Source: Mesorhabditis belari (lineage: Eukaryota; Nematoda; Chromadorea; Rhabditida; Rhabditidae). Taken from it: a DNA stretch of 64,000 nt. This document shows positions 1 through 11,626 of this stretch, in pieces; position 1 is the stretch's first letter; each line of letters starts with the position of its first letter. A program made the translations under genes and the position numbers. Below the pieces are notes generated by a model, which was not told the DNA's origin, ran no database searches, and saw only the letters and a program-made list of their open reading frames with translations. The stretch spans positions 1-64,000 of the forward strand of contig CAUEEP010000760.1 of the NCBI GenBank assembly GCA_958450365.1, read 5' to 3'.

Positions 1-28
1 AATAAAATAGAATCAATCGTTGATTCAG

Positions 29-166
29 TGTGTCAAAAGCCAAACGAGAACGAATGCAAAGTGGGCTCCGTCCCTTTTAATCACACAAACGATCTTTACA
101 GGAAGAACAAGAGAATCAGAGATATTCAAAATCAAGACATCAAATAAGATTTCACAGAAAAGAGCT
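29..166 (+). pseudogene. Possible cathepsin propeptide (I29-like) exon relic
   Basis: After an acceptor at 27-28 one frame reads through a charged segment containing LYRKNKRIRDIQNQ, which resembles the inhibitor I29 propeptide helix of papain-family proteases. The frame meets TAA with no usable GT donor, and a second stop follows further on. It could be the decayed pro-region of the protease gene beginning at 1269, or chance. The link is inferred from position and resemblance only. Confidence 0.22.
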
Positions 167-449
167 ACTTTTCTGCACAATCAGAATAATTTCCGAAATT
201 CAATCGGAATAATTGCGGCAAGATCAAAGCTATCTGGCGAATGAAGAGAATGGATCAAAGAGGTCATAAAGTTTTCAAAATCAAATAAGTATTTACTTTA
301 TTATTCAACTTTAATTCTCTACTCGATACTCGATACTTTTTCTACTCGATACTCGAATTCCCAGCCTTATGTGGAAAGAAAAGGAGTCAAATCACCTAGA
401 ATCAGTCAAATCTGTGGGCAAAAAGTGAGTTCATGGTGAAATCTTAGCT

Positions 450-990
450 ATTAGGTTGGTGAATTGAAAACTGCTGGACTTTGAACTAAAATTTATTCAA
501 CATAAAACCATGAATTCATTCCAAATAATTTTCATTATTATTGACGACTTCTGCTCATTTTACAGGCAATTTGCAGATCCTCTTTCGTTGTAGGATTTTG
601 GTTTGTTTGTGAGACAAGTGTGAGACTCAAAAATGGAGGGCTGGAGATGTCAGCTGTCAGCCCAGTTTGAGCACTTTCTTCAAAAGAAACCCATTTGATG
701 TCAATAGAAAAGTTGTAGAGAATCAAAAATTAGGCTTATAGCCAAATTTCCAAAAAGATACACTTAGTAGTTTCGCTTAAAATGCAAGTTTTGTTGCAAG
801 TTTTGTGAAAATTCGTAAATTTGGCATTTCTTGAAAACCAGTTTTTGAATCGTTCTGAAAATCTGGATATAAGCTTTATTTTTGATTCTCTACAACTTTT
901 CCATTGACACCAAAATGGGTTTCTTTGAAGAAAATGCTCAAACTGTCACCTATGACAATAGCCGGTAGTTTTCAATTCACCAACCCAATA
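450..990. mobile_element. Foldback MITE, mariner-like TIR, copy 1
   Basis: The ends are inverted repeats starting TTAGGTTGGTGAATTGAAAA on the left and ending TTTTCAATTCACCAACCCAA on the right, flanked by TA. The inner halves also pair: the GTTGTAGAGAATCAAAAATT motif near 712 recurs inverted near 880. Length is about 540 bp with no transposase. A second copy lies at 10251-10784. TA flanks and TTRGGTTGG ends are typical of mariner-mobilised non-autonomous elements. Confidence 0.85.
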
Positions 991-1268
991 CTGAAGGCAT
1001 AGTTAAAGTTCTTGAATTGAAAAATTGTATTCTTAAATTGAATAACTCTTTCTTAATTGAATAAATCTTAAATGTAATTATTTTTCAATAGTTTTTGAAA
1101 ATCCAGTTTGAAAATCCAGGCAGAAAGCTACATGTGATCGAATTCTCCGTGCCACTTTTGCGACTCTGACTCTAGTACTTTTTGTCATCCTTTTTCCACT
1201 ACCAGTCGGTTTTTTTTCTTTTATTTCGTTTCAAAGTTTCAATTTCCCAATAATAATCTTATTTCCAG

Positions 1269-4200
1269 ACTCATCGTTCCTTCAAATTTTCTCCACAAAA
1301 CGTGTCGCATAATCCTTTGTCAGTGGATTGGCGAAGAACAGGACAAGTGTCTCCAGTGAAATCACAAGGTAAGTTGAATGATCTTCTTCAATCTTTTTAA
1401 AACTTGAAAAGATCTGTTTCAATCTTTTTAGAGCTTTTATACCTGCAAGTTGAAAGTATACGATTTTCAAATATAGAAATATTGCATTTCAAATATAGAA
1501 CTTCACTTACTTGTGCTTTTTTGATCCCTTACAATTAGAAAAGTTTCGTAGCGTGTCTTGTATCAAAAAAGCACCAGAAAGGGTGTGTTTTCATTCCTAA
1601 GCACAAAGTACAAGTCTAATTCTGTTGAAGTTACAATTGAAGTTAGAGATTGAGGTTAATTTTCTGTTTTGTCTAGGAGTTTGTGGTAGCTGTTGGATAC
1701 ACACAGCGGTCGCAACAGTCGAATCAGCTTTGGCCATCAAACGAAAGAAATATGTAAGTTTAAATACATGCAAATGGTCAAAATGCAAAGCCTAGCCATT
1801 CTAAGCTTTAAAATGTAACCTTTTCCTTTAGGTTATTCTCTCCGAACAACAGCTTATCGATTGCGAGGGTCGACAGAGTGGATGCATGGGTGGATCGATG
1901 ACGAGAGCGTTCAAGTAAGTACAACAATATGCCAGTTTTCTACAACAGTATGTACTGCGTTGTACCATTGTACTGCGATGTACCGTTGTACTGCATTGTA
2001 ACATTGTACTGCATTGTACCTTTGTACTGCATTGTACAAGTACTACATTTAAATACGATAAATACAGTTATATTGCCGAGTATGGATTGTACGAGGAGCA
2101 TCTCTACCCGAAACACGATTGGAATCGCTCCGCATCAAAGGACTGCAGTGAAGCAAAGAGAAAAGGCGCTGTGAGTACCGAAGCCTCTATTTTGACTAAC
2201 TACAAAATGATTCAATGTACTTTCTAAAGCTTAATGATTTTAGAAACGTTTCAAAATCTCCTCCCATATTCTCTTCGGCGACAATGAGGAAAAAGCTGCA
2301 GATTGGATAGCAAAGAATGGGCCGGTGGCTGTAGGTGAGAGAGCTTTCTGGTCTGCACTTTAGACATGGACACTATAAGCTAAAAATGTAAACTACAAAC
2401 GCTTCTAACATATCATTCGATGCAGAAGAAAATTGCGCGTTTAATGATACCAAAATCAATTCGAAATACAATATCCATGCAAAGTTATGAGGCAAAAGGT
2501 TGAGTCCCACCTATAATGGGCGGAGTTTAGGTTTTTGGCCAACAACTTTGCATGGATATTGTATTTTGAATTGATTTTGGTATCATTCAACGCGTAATTT
2601 TCTTCTGCATCGAATGCTTGTCAAAATAGTCAAAATAGAGGTGTTTATGCTGAGAAAAACACAAAAAACCTTAAACTCCCAACGGGAAAAAAGGATTTCG
2701 TTATAAGTCTACTACAAACCACTGTAACTTTCTTTAGCATTGGGCTTTCAGCGTGTTCTTTTAGCCATTAGAAAGCCCTTGAGATTCTCTATTTTTTGAG
2801 TTATAGTTCATGTCAATCCGATCGATTTGAAGCAAGTTAGAAGCGTTTTTTAGTGAGAGTTTGTCATTTTTGTAGTTTATAGTGTCTACTGCACTTCCTT
2901 CTTTCCTAAGAATTAAAAATATCATTGTTAAACGCTTAGGCTTTCGAATTCTAGGAATGAAACTTGCTCCAGCATTTTTCCAATATCGTTTCGGTGTCTG
3001 GATTCCCGAAGCAAGGGATTGCCTTCATTCCAAACACTCCCATGCGATGGCGATTGTTGGATACGGTAGGTCATTGAAAAGACAATCGTTTTCGACATAA
3101 CTATGCAAGAATGTAAATCTTAGATTTCCGTGCAGAAACCCAGGCTAAAAACATGTGTTTCGTGATCAGCGTCAAAAATAACCCGTCAAAATATTGATCT
3201 GAGGGTCGCTGGTTCGACTTCCACCGGTGACAATATTTTTCAAAAATTTTTTGCTAAAATTCTGAAAATGCGTGTCTAGGGGTTATTTTTGACGCTGATC
3301 ACGAAACACATGTTTTTAGCCTAGGTTTCTGCACGGAAAACTAACGAAACGTGAAAACAGCCATTTTTTGGCCCTGCCGCCCTTTACTAAAATAGCTGTA
3401 AAAACTTTTAGAAAAGAGATATCTCAAAACGGTTTTTACCAATCGATCCGTCTTGAATTCAGCTTTAGGATGAGCTATAAAACGTCGGACAAACTTAAGG
3501 TACTCTCCCAAAAAATCGGAAAGGACTTTTCCACCAACCCAATGTTCTCATTGAAAAATTTCAATATAAATTTCATATCTATAAAGTTTCAGGTGTCGAA
3601 CCTCTCAACCCTTTTTGGCTCTTTCGAGGCTCTCTACTTTGGCATTTGCTGAAGCGTCGTGGATACTGTAAGTTTGAAGTCTCTTAAATCTTCAATAGAA
3701 TTTTTGATTTGCTGCTGCAATGGATCGATTTTGATTTTTTCAGATTTTGAAGGCGGAACCCCGTACTGGATTGCCAAGAACTCGGCGGGCTCAGAGTGGG
3801 GAAATGATGGATTTATAAAGATTGCACGAGGTAAATTTCGGAGTTCTTTGTAGTGCACTTTGTGCCCAAAAATGCAAACGCACTTCTTCTGACGCATTCA
3901 GTTTTTCCTTGTTCTCGAGACATAAAGATACGAAGGTATGAATGGAATAGAGCTAAATTGAACTTTAGTCTGAATCGAGAGCCAAAAAAACATTTAAAGC
4001 TAGTTTTTTAAGCTTTACTATGCCTAGTTATGCACAAAAAAAAACTCAAAAATGATTAGGGAAAAAATTTTTAACACGTTCGGGACGGTTCGGTCCACCG
4101 GTGGTCGAAGGCCGTCTGGCCCCTGGGACGATTCGGTCCACTGGTGGACGAAGGCCGTCTGGCCCCTGGGAAGGTTCGGTTCACCGGTGGACGAAGGACG

Positions 4201-4642
4201 TCTGGCCCCTGGGACGGTTCGATCCACTGGTGGACGAAGCCCATCTGGCCCCTGGGACGGTTCGGTCCACCGGTGGACGAAATTGTGGTCCACCCGACGA
4301 AACCCCTCCCGCCCCAGAGACAGACGCTCTACCGACTGCGCTATAGAAGACCTCTATTGCGCGTTTCCCAGTAAAAGGGCCATAACTTTTTGGGATAAAC
4401 TCTTATCAAAAGTTAACCAAGATGAATCTTTGTGGATGTATAACCGACAAGTACCGATGCATTTAGTGCATCGGAAGTAGTTTGAGTGTCGTCTAGTTTG
4501 CGCACAAAGTGCGCCATTTGAAACAAGTTCTAATGTCTTTTTGTTAAACTAAAATTTTTGGTGTTCTGATTGAAAGATTAACCATTTTCCAGGTCACAAC
4601 GTTTGCGAAATGACTTTTTCAGCGCCGGCTTTACTCGACTAA
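1269..4642 (+). CDS. Papain-family (C1A, cathepsin-like) cysteine protease
   Basis: A lysosomal or secreted cysteine endopeptidase. Nine exons keep phase: 1269-1368, 1677-1753, 1832-1914, 2068-2170, 2244-2334, 2955-3065, 3593-3667, 3744-3830, 4593-4642 (258 codons plus TAA). The catalytic set is visible: oxyanion Gln and Cys in SQGVCGSCW, the GCMGG turn, His in HSHAMAIVGYG and Asn in YWIAKNSAG. The mature domain begins near PLSVDWR. The signal peptide and most of the propeptide are not found upstream, so the 5' end is open or lost. Oddities: NSW, nearly invariant after the active Asn, is NSA; CWAFS is CWIHT; and about 25 hydrophobic/basic residues lie between VGYG and the Asn motif. Introns carry two foldbacks and a minisatellite. 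It could be a diverged active enzyme, an inactive homologue or an early pseudogene. Confidence 0.85.
1946..2038. repeat. Minisatellite of TGTACTGCATTGTACC-like units
   Basis: About five imperfect units of roughly 18 bp built around TGTACTGCATTGTACC fill the protease intron between exons 3 and 4. The unit is partly palindromic (GTAC cores). Confidence 0.8.
2414..2616. repeat. Foldback element in protease intron
   Basis: A roughly 200-bp palindrome: CATTCGATGCAGAAGAAAAT on the left recurs inverted at the right end, and the matching continues inward through GATACCAAAATCAATTC to a loop of about 55 bp. No coding capacity. A MITE-like hairpin in the intron between protease exons 5 and 6. Confidence 0.85.
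3125..3340. repeat. Foldback element with a B-box-like loop
   Basis: The arms pair from TTTCCGTGCAGAAACC on the left to its complement on the right, including AACATGTGTTTCGTGATCAG. The loop contains GGTCGCTGGTTCGACTTCC, close to a tRNA B box but with an extra base. It sits in the intron between protease exons 6 and 7. Confidence 0.8.
4082..4280. repeat. 43-bp GC-rich minisatellite
   Basis: Units starting at 4082, 4125, 4168, 4211 and 4254 each read GGGACGGTTCGGTCCACCGG followed by a TGGACGAAG and TCTGGCCCCT segment. There are four full copies and a partial fifth, much richer in GC than their surroundings. They lie in the last protease intron. All three forward frames are open through the array, so the long ORFs here are artefacts. 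Confidence 0.9.
4300..4350 (-). other. tRNA-like A-box fragment
   Basis: On the minus strand TAGCGCAGTCGGTAGAGCG is a good tRNA D-arm/A-box sequence followed by a CTGTCTCTGGGGC stretch. No matching acceptor stem or B box at the right distance could be found. It is a tRNA-derived (SINE or pseudo-tRNA) remnant next to the 43-bp array, not a tRNA gene. Confidence 0.5.
4425..4454. repeat. Terminal fragment of the GGTACTTGTCGG MITE family
   Basis: TGGATGTATAACCGACAAGT followed by ACC matches the end of the elements at 19059-19263 and 48915-49130. Only this end is present. Confidence 0.6.
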
Positions 4643-5667
4643 CTCAAAAAATGTGGTCAAAGACTCTTCTAAATTTAAAAAATTTTAGTAATGGCAAGAT
4701 TTTTGAGATTTTTTATATTTATTGTGCTTGCTTACTATTTGACTTTAGCTCCTGTATTGTACTCATTAAATAAATACATTTATTTACATGAATAATGTGG
4801 TACAAAAAATACACAAGCACAACCCTAAGCCCTAAATGTAGCGAAAAAAAACTCATATACAGGGGCGTCAAAATTATTGAACGAATGCTTATTGATGAAT
4901 TAAAAGAAGAAAATGAAGACAATCCTCCGAGTGTTATATCTCATTTGAAAGCTTTTTAATGAATGCTACAAAATAGAAAAACCGAATCAACAATTTGTGC
5001 TAATCTTGGAGAAAGTTAAGGACCTGAACGTGACCCTCCTGAAAAGATCTTCTGAAAATGATCTTCTTTTTTTAAACCTCAACTAGACAAGTTATAATAG
5101 AGATTATATTTGCATAAAATACAGAAATAAAAACCTCATCAATTAGTAAATACACTTACGAAAAAGTTTTGATAGAAATTGAAAAAAAACGTAAAAATCG
5201 AAAACTAGTGTTTTTTGAGAGAAATATTCAAATGTTGGTTGATCACTTGTTGTCAAAACTTTGCACTATCCGTTCCTAGGTAGAAACGGATCTGGACTAG
5301 CATTTGGGTTAAGCTAAAGAGAGTGGATCCTTTTGATATCCCGCCATCTCTAACACCCCGACAACCCAACTCAACTCCTCCAACGTTAGAGGGGAGTCCC
5401 TGGGAAATGACCGACCTGTACTGCAGTTGCATAGACCCGGAAGATATACATCTTTATTTACAGTAGTACAAAGACGAATAGATTACAAATGAGTGAAAGG
5501 GGAAGGAGGGGCTTCAAATGAGAGCCTCACTTGTCCTCCTAGGCAATCCCCAGGACCGCCCCTTCTCGGCAATAAAAGGGATTAGCACAGGGGAGAACAC
5601 ATTTGCATAAGAATAGACAAATCATTCAAATAACAATAGCTAAAAACAATAGTAACTAAAATATCAG
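4643..5667. other. Intergenic: no clear gene
   Basis: No supported coding region. From about 5280 to 5580 the base composition changes to a GC-richer stretch with ATG-poor, CCC/GGG-rich text. A minus-strand AATAAA (TTTATT at 5454-5459) sits there, so this could be the 3' end of a decayed retroelement or of a minus-strand transcript. Confidence 0.4.
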
Positions 5668-5987
5668 TTTGGTTCGGAGCTGGCAGCACTGTGCACACTC
5701 TACAAGTGCAAGCAGCAAGTTTTGGTTTACTTCTGAAGATTCTGAACAAAGACATCAAGGTGACCAACAACTTCAGAGTTTTGCCCGAATGGATTAGGGA
5801 GAAGTATATTGAGCAAAGATCAAGAGACCAGGCAAAGATCAGATCCGTCGAGACCAGCTCGTCCCACTACAAAAGAGCATACGATTCTTTTGTGCAAAAA
5901 GTCGTCGTTGACAAAAAGCCTCTTTTGGATGAGGAGGGCTCTGCCGCTGGATCACGAAGAGGCAGTAAGGTTGGTGGAAAGCTTTAA
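5668..5987 (+). CDS. Unrecognised protein, C-terminal exon
   Basis: An acceptor (ATATCAG) opens a 106-codon frame to TAA. The translation looks coding: a hydrophobic start, then PEWIREKYIEQRSRDQ, a charged middle, and a Ser/Gly/Arg tail containing KPLLDEEGSAAGSRRGS. I recognise no domain. Upstream exons were not found, so it may be the last exon of a gene, a retrocopy or a fragment. An alternative GTG in frame at 5691 is unlikely as a start in a nematode. Confidence 0.4.
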
Positions 5988-7031
5988 AAGCTTTTAATAC
6001 ATCAAACACAAACTTATTTTTAGTGTCTTTTATATTTTCTTAGTTATCTATGATTTAACTCGCTATTTTCTGTATAAAATCAAAATTAAAGGCCGGTATG
6101 ACTTTCTCTTTGAAGCTCTTTCAAGCGGCTTGAGATCTACAAGACAAATTACGCTGCTTGGTCAGCTCTTGGTTAGCTTGGTCAGCTCTTGGTCAGCTTG
6201 GTCAGCTCTTGGTCAGCTCTTGGTCAGCTTGTTCAGCTCTTGGTCAGCTTGGTGAAGCCCTATCAGAGATAAATGTTCGCCATCTGATCATAATGTCAAT
6301 CAACTTTGCCAACTTCCACAAGACGTGCACTTTGTTCTCAAAAGCATACCAAGTCGAAGCCTTTAATACCTTTAATTGCAAATACTTTACAAATAAATTG
6401 TATAGCTTAATCCTTTAAACAGATTATACATAGAGTTCGCTTTGGCCTCGGCCAAAGACTTTGTTCATCCTATAGAAACTTTGTGTATTGTATTTTCGCA
6501 AAAAAACCTTTTATTGCCAGCTTGCTTCATTGCTAGCTTGCGTCATTGCTAGCTTGCCTTTATTTGCTTCATTGCTAGCTTGCTTTATTGCTATTTTGTC
6601 TTCAAAAAACGAAAACTGTTTGGATTCTGCTAAAATTTAAAACGATAAAAGTAACCTGGATATAAAAGACAAATTGAAGCCCTCATGAATTGTCTAACTG
6701 GTCCCTGTAAGAGACAACGACCATATTTGTGCGGGAACTTTTCGATCACCTTGTATTAGTTGCAAGACTGCTTTATGTACACACCATGTGCCTTGTGTAT
6801 ACATGCAACTTTTTAGAACTTTAAATCATCGCTCTCTTTACAATACAAGAAAAAGATTACAATGCAAACGTATGCCTAATCAAATTTTTTCCAACTGGAG
6901 AATTTTTGATGAGGCCAACAAATTCAGCTGTTAAATTCACCTGATAATTATAAATCCATCGAAAAGTTTTAGTTTTGGCCTTTGGTTTTTGTAAAAGCTT
7001 TCTTAAAATAACTAAAATTATCGACTTAAAA
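5988..7031. repeat. Intergenic with two short tandem arrays
   Basis: At 6158-6255 CTTGGTCAGCTCTTGGTCAG units alternate at about 15 and 21 bp. At 6505-6590 a CATTGCTAGCTTGC unit repeats about five times. The rest is AT-rich with no supported gene. Confidence 0.75.
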
Positions 7032-10000
7032 ATGTTTTATTTTGATGCAAGCCAATGCTTCTATGTCTCATGGCTTTTCCTGGTCATAGGCTTTGCGGAT
7101 ACAGGTTTTAAAGTATTGAGTAGCGCTGAGTAGTTGCAAATTTCTCCAATCAACAAAATTTTAGCATCCGTCGTGCTGATCTGCTATTTGACGTACAAAA
7201 ACACAATAGAGAATATGAAGTTGTACAAATGGGCGATAATCAACTCGGTGGTAAGTCCAGGAAAAGAATTCAACTGTATAAATAAAATTAAGTTAAGCCT
7301 TAGATATAAACCTCCTGGCTTCACTAGCTTTAAATGATCTAAATATAATATCTGAAAGCAGTTTTAGAAAGTCTAGGAAGGTTGACTAGCAATCGTAGAA
7401 TGGATTGGATCATACAGGGTGCCTCATAATTGTCGCAACAAGTTAAAGTTCTGATTTTAAGGCAGACAAGAGCAAAAAAACAAATTTTAACTGAATCATA
7501 TTTATTATACATTAACAATTATAAATCAACTATCAAAATCGAATCGGCCACCATTAGCATCTGAACAGGCTCGCAGGCGTTTCGGGAAGAGCGTGGCGAT
7601 CAAATAGGCTGGATTGAGCTCTTCCCACGCTTTCAACAGTAATTTCTTCAAACTTTCGATGTTTTTGTGCGGCTTCGAGAAAGCCTTGGCTTCTAGAATT
7701 GTGCACACTGAAAAATCCATTGGGTTGAGGTCTGAAGAGCTAGGTGACCACTCAGAAAAAGAAAAGAATTCCAGGAAGTTGTTTTAGCAGAACTCTTGGA
7801 CTTTCTTGGATTTGTGTGCCGGTGCGCCATCTTGCTAATAAGTCCAAATGCGATTTCCAAAATATTTACGAGCCCAGGGCAAGAGTTCATCCTTGAGAAG
7901 ATCCAGGTAGTTATCGGAATTGACTTTCGCGCCTTGGGCAACAAATAGGAAAGGAGTCTTTTCTGTTGCAGTGATGACGCCGAAAACCACCACAGATCGC
8001 TTGATTCGATCCCTCACTCGCTTGATGTTTGTCTTTGTGACGACAGTTGGGCGTCTACCGCTTCTTGGTGCATCAGTAATTATTCCTTGTTCCCGTAGCT
8101 TTGTAGCGTTGAATAGTGCGGAAAATGACACTTCTATCGACCTTAAGAGATTTATGAATCTCCGGCAAAGAAACACCTCGCTTGTGCGATGGCGCACCGG
8201 CCCACAAATCCAAGAAAGTCCAAGAGTTCTGCTAAAACAACTTCCTGGATTCGATGATCGATTGTCGATGGGGATTTTTCAGTCATTCTAAAAAACTGAA
8301 CGCGATTGGTATAATAGATTGGTAGAAGGGAGCAGAAAACAAGAATAAGACATTCCGGATTGGGAGATTGACTCTGGTATGCTCAAGTATAAACTTGCCA
8401 CAGTTGTAGGGTGGTCACATCCGGTATTAGCAAGCTATTAAGAAGGGAAAACAAGGATATCGAGTTGAAAAAATAGTCAACCAAAGCCGATCAACCTAAT
8501 CAAACAAATTTCGACTCAAAAACGAGCATCCAACTAATGGCAATGGCATTTCTAGCTCACTTGCTACTCGTGCGACTTGATGGCCACGCTCGGGGCGCCG
8601 ATTTTTCTCGATGGCTATGCCGGTTTCTACGCTTGTTCTTTTATCCCCTATCCACCTTTTATTCTCCATTGTGCAGCAGTTAGTTGTTCATTTGAGATTC
8701 CACATGAGCACATTTCTAATATCTATTAGACATTTGCTCACTCGGTCTCGGTTTTTGACCGACCGACTTGGGATTTTTCAATAGATCCAAACTACGATTG
8801 ACTTTTTGACTTACTGACCTACTTTTCGGCTCCAGCTTTTGGCTCCAGTGCATGTCAATTACCCAATATTCCTATCTAGATCTAAGCAAATAGGCCAATA
8901 TTTAATGATATCCCCAAAATCTCATTTTATCTAGCATCGATCTCACTCTAATAAGTTTAAGAACAGAAATTTTCTTTAATAGCACTAAATTTTGAGACTT
9001 ATTATGTCATTTCCCTTGCCTACATGCTATACGCGTACAGTTTCACGGTTTATTATCGTCTCTCGATAAGTCTACCGTTTCATCAGGTAAGATTTTGACT
9101 TAGTGCTTAATGGTAGTTCGTGAAAACGGCAAGACATAGATGCAAACACTGCACATATCTAAATCCTCATAAAGTTGATTTTCTAGGTGAAATACTTCAA
9201 CAAATTTGTCTGGCTTGCCTACCCATTTGCCTATGCAACGGGGCCGATCGTTTTCATCGTGAACGCCATCAACTATTTTGACGACATTAAGGATACGACT
9301 AGACGTTATGTAAGTTACTTGTAAGTTACTTGTAAGTTACATAACTTTAGTTATGTAAGCTGAAGCTTATCCGGTAATTCAAATGGCTAAATCTCAGCCA
9401 AAACATATTCTTAATTTTTAGTCAGTCTCTTTCAAGCCTTCTTTAAGACTTCCTGTAAAGATAGGGCAAAGTTTTAAATTGTTGTAAATAATCTACTAAC
9501 ATCTCTCGACATTTTGACATTATCTAATCCAATCAAATAGTCAAAATCTAATCTAACTACTCGCAAAACTTATCAATTAGCCAACTAAAATAAGTACCAC
9601 CTTTTTAGATCTACACCGACGAGAGACTGGCTCCACTAAGATCCGCCAGCGCCCCGCCCCGCCGGCCTTCATTTACGAGTTCACCGTGTGGGTTTGGGTG
9701 AGTCGAGCTTGTGAAGGATACGGTACTGTGTCGGCTTTTTAGATAGCGTTCGCAAAATTTGCGCTTGATCTTCTCGGCGGAGTCATATTTCATGTTGTCG
9801 TTCTGTTTATGGCCTCATTTCGCTCACAGACCGGCTACAATTGGCTTCACCGATGGCTTCTCGATTTGGCTTGTTGCCGAAAACGCTCACAATCAGGTGG
9901 AAAATCAAATTTAGCAGATGCTAGTCAATTCTTATAATGTGTGGAATGAGGGTTGTATCCCAGCTGAACACATTTTTTTGTGTCCGATTTTCCAAATTCT

Positions 10001-11273
10001 AAAGGATCATTGGGGTCAACGAACAAAAAAACATTGTTGTTAGAAAGGCTGTTGGGCTACATCTAAACAAAACGAATCCATTTCAGTGATTCTCCCCACG
10101 CATGTCTCGGGAAAGACTCTTGAATTGCAAAAGAGGCTATTCACAATCATACTCGCGCAGGTCGGTAGCTAAGAGTTGATTCCTACTTAACGAAACTGAC
10201 AAATTGTATTAACAATTAACAAACTTTTTCCATTTTTAACACATTGCAAATATTGGGTTGGTGAAGTGAAAACTGCCGGACTTTAAACTAAAATTTATTC
10301 ACCATAAAACCATCAATTCATTCCAAATAATTTCCATTATTGTTGACGACTTCTGCCCATTTTACAGGCAATTTGTGGATTCCTCTTTCGTAGTAGGATT
10401 TTGGTTTGTGTGTGAGACAAGTGTGAGACTCAAAAGTCGAGGACTGGAGATGGAGACTGGAGATCCCAGTTTGAGCACTTTCTTCAAAAGAAACCCATTT
10501 TGTTGTCAATAAAAAAGTTGTAGAGAATCAAAAATTAGGCTTATAGCCAAATTTCCAAAAAGATACACAGAATAGTTTCGCTTAAAATGCAAGTTTTGTG
10601 AAAATTCGTAAATTTCGCATTTCTTGAAAACCAGTTTTTCAATCGTTCTGAAAATTTGGATATAAGCTTAATTTTTGATTCTCTACAACTTTTCCATTGA
10701 CACCAAAATGGGTTTCTTTTGAAGGAAGCGCTCAAACCGTCACATATGACAATAGTCCGCAGTTTTCAATTCACCAACCCAATAGTATTTATTTTTAGAT
10801 AATCGTTGTTTTTGTGACACTCGGTGCGCCGATGCTTAACCTTTTAATCTTCATCTTTTTGAAAGTCTTTCAAATCAATGACTCGTGGTATCAAAAATCG
10901 CCTGTGGTAGCAGCGGGTTTGTTTTGCTTTAGCAAAACAGTATTATGTTCTATAAAAATCATGGTTCATTGAAATAAAAACACTTAAATTCTATAGTAAA
11001 CGCTCTGTCACCCCTGCTCGGCTCCTATCACTCACTGCTCAACTCGATGATCGTGATCTGGGTGACAAAGGTTAGCCAAAGAACTAGTAACTGGGAGTTT
11101 TAAAACTTTTTACAATAACATACTTTATAACATCGAATTTTATCGAAGGCTTTGTTTAGCCGTATCGATATCATCTCCTCAACATGTTGGGCATCATGAA
11201 GACCCTCCCGAAACGCCCGTTCCACACCAACATGACCTCTCGAATTGGAATGAAAAAGGTCACTGGCTTGTGA
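7032..11273 (+). CDS. Nematode chemoreceptor, Srh-like 7TM GPCR
   Basis: A seven-helix sensory receptor of the ciliated neuron membrane. Likely exons: 7032-7082 (weakest), 7134-7250, 8556-8678, 8997-9086, 9187-9309, about 9609-9697, 9743-9896, 10087-10160, 10799-10916, 10997-11070, 11160-11273 (TGA). Helix text is clear, e.g. PINKILASVVLICYLTYK, YAYSFTVYYRL and VVFVTLGAPMLNLLIFIF. Srh hallmarks are LELQKRLFTIILAQ in the third intracellular loop and a last exon opening PYRYHLL after SLLNSMIVIW. The 9609-9697 exon reads sensibly (FIYEFTVWVW) only one base out of phase with the preceding exon, so there is either a frameshift or a missed junction, and the gene may be inactive. Intron 2 holds a decayed mariner; the intron after 10160 holds a MITE. 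Start inferred: a TAG lies in frame before 7134 unless 7083-7133 is spliced out. Confidence 0.75.
7415..8290 (-). mobile_element. Decayed Tc1/mariner transposon
   Basis: A terminal repeat CAGGGTGCCTCATAATTGTC beside TA marks the 3' end. Minus-strand frames give broken transposase: a helix-turn-helix region with DAPRSGRRPTVV near 8060, QDGAPAHKSKKVQEF-like text near 7820, and a C-terminus MDFSVCTILEAKAF. The opposite terminal repeat is absent. Near 8180-8250 the DGAPAHKSKKVQEFC segment reappears on the plus strand, so the element also holds an internal inverted duplication. It sits in intron 2 of the Srh-like gene. Confidence 0.8.
10251..10784. mobile_element. Foldback MITE, mariner-like TIR, copy 2
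   Basis: Same family as 450-990: it begins TATTGGGTTGGTGAAGTGAA and ends TTCAATTCACCAACCCAATA, with the same inner GTTGTAGAGAATC palindromic arms. It sits in an intron of the Srh-like receptor just before the 10799 exon. It is long enough to fold into a hairpin in the pre-mRNA. Confidence 0.85.
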
Positions 11274-11428
11274 TAAATATTGCTCAAATTTTAAATTAAA
11301 CAGTTGTTTTGGTACAATAATCTATTCTAGTCTCGAGTAACCATCCAATGTTATTGTCTAAAAGTTTACATTGCAAGTTATAGGTATTCTAACTAGTATA
11401 AATCAATTCAAGCTTTATTACTTACATA

Positions 11429-11520
11429 CACTACTAGACGATGAAATATCATATTTGAAAAAAGATCCTCACTTTCGCGCGTCTGTAACTCCCTTGTCTT
11501 TGAGTTTAAACTATTAGTGT
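11429..11520. repeat. Single arm of the CACTACTGGACAATG foldback MITE
   Basis: CACTACTAGACGATGAAATA through TTTAAACTATTAGTGTT matches one arm of the complete elements at 11780-12010 and 24448-24678. The other half is missing. Confidence 0.7.
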
Positions 11521-11539
11521 TAAAGGAATCTAAGAATTA

Positions 11540-11626
11540 AAGAAAATTGAATTAAAGCCTGAAAGGGCGCTTTTCAATCACCAAGCCATGGGCAGCGGTG
11601 GCCTAATGGATAGTGGGACGGCATTT
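11540..11626 (+). mobile_element. tRNA-like SINE, truncated
   Basis: GGGCGCTTTTCAATCACC leads into GGCAGCGGTGGCCTAATGG and ATAGTGGGACGGC. The A-box-like GGTGGCCTAATGGATAGTGG and its left flank are shared with 17838-17945 and 18010-18140. The B box is missing because the sequence joins directly to the ion-channel gene copy at 11627. Confidence 0.6.

Noticed and set aside
4052..4480. 142- and 89-residue ORFs over the 43-bp repeat
   Set aside because: All forward frames and one reverse frame are open because the repeat lacks stops; the region is an intron of the protease gene.
5280..5580. Solo LTR
   Set aside because: The composition change and a reverse AATAAA are suggestive, but no TG...CA ends, target duplication or second copy was found.
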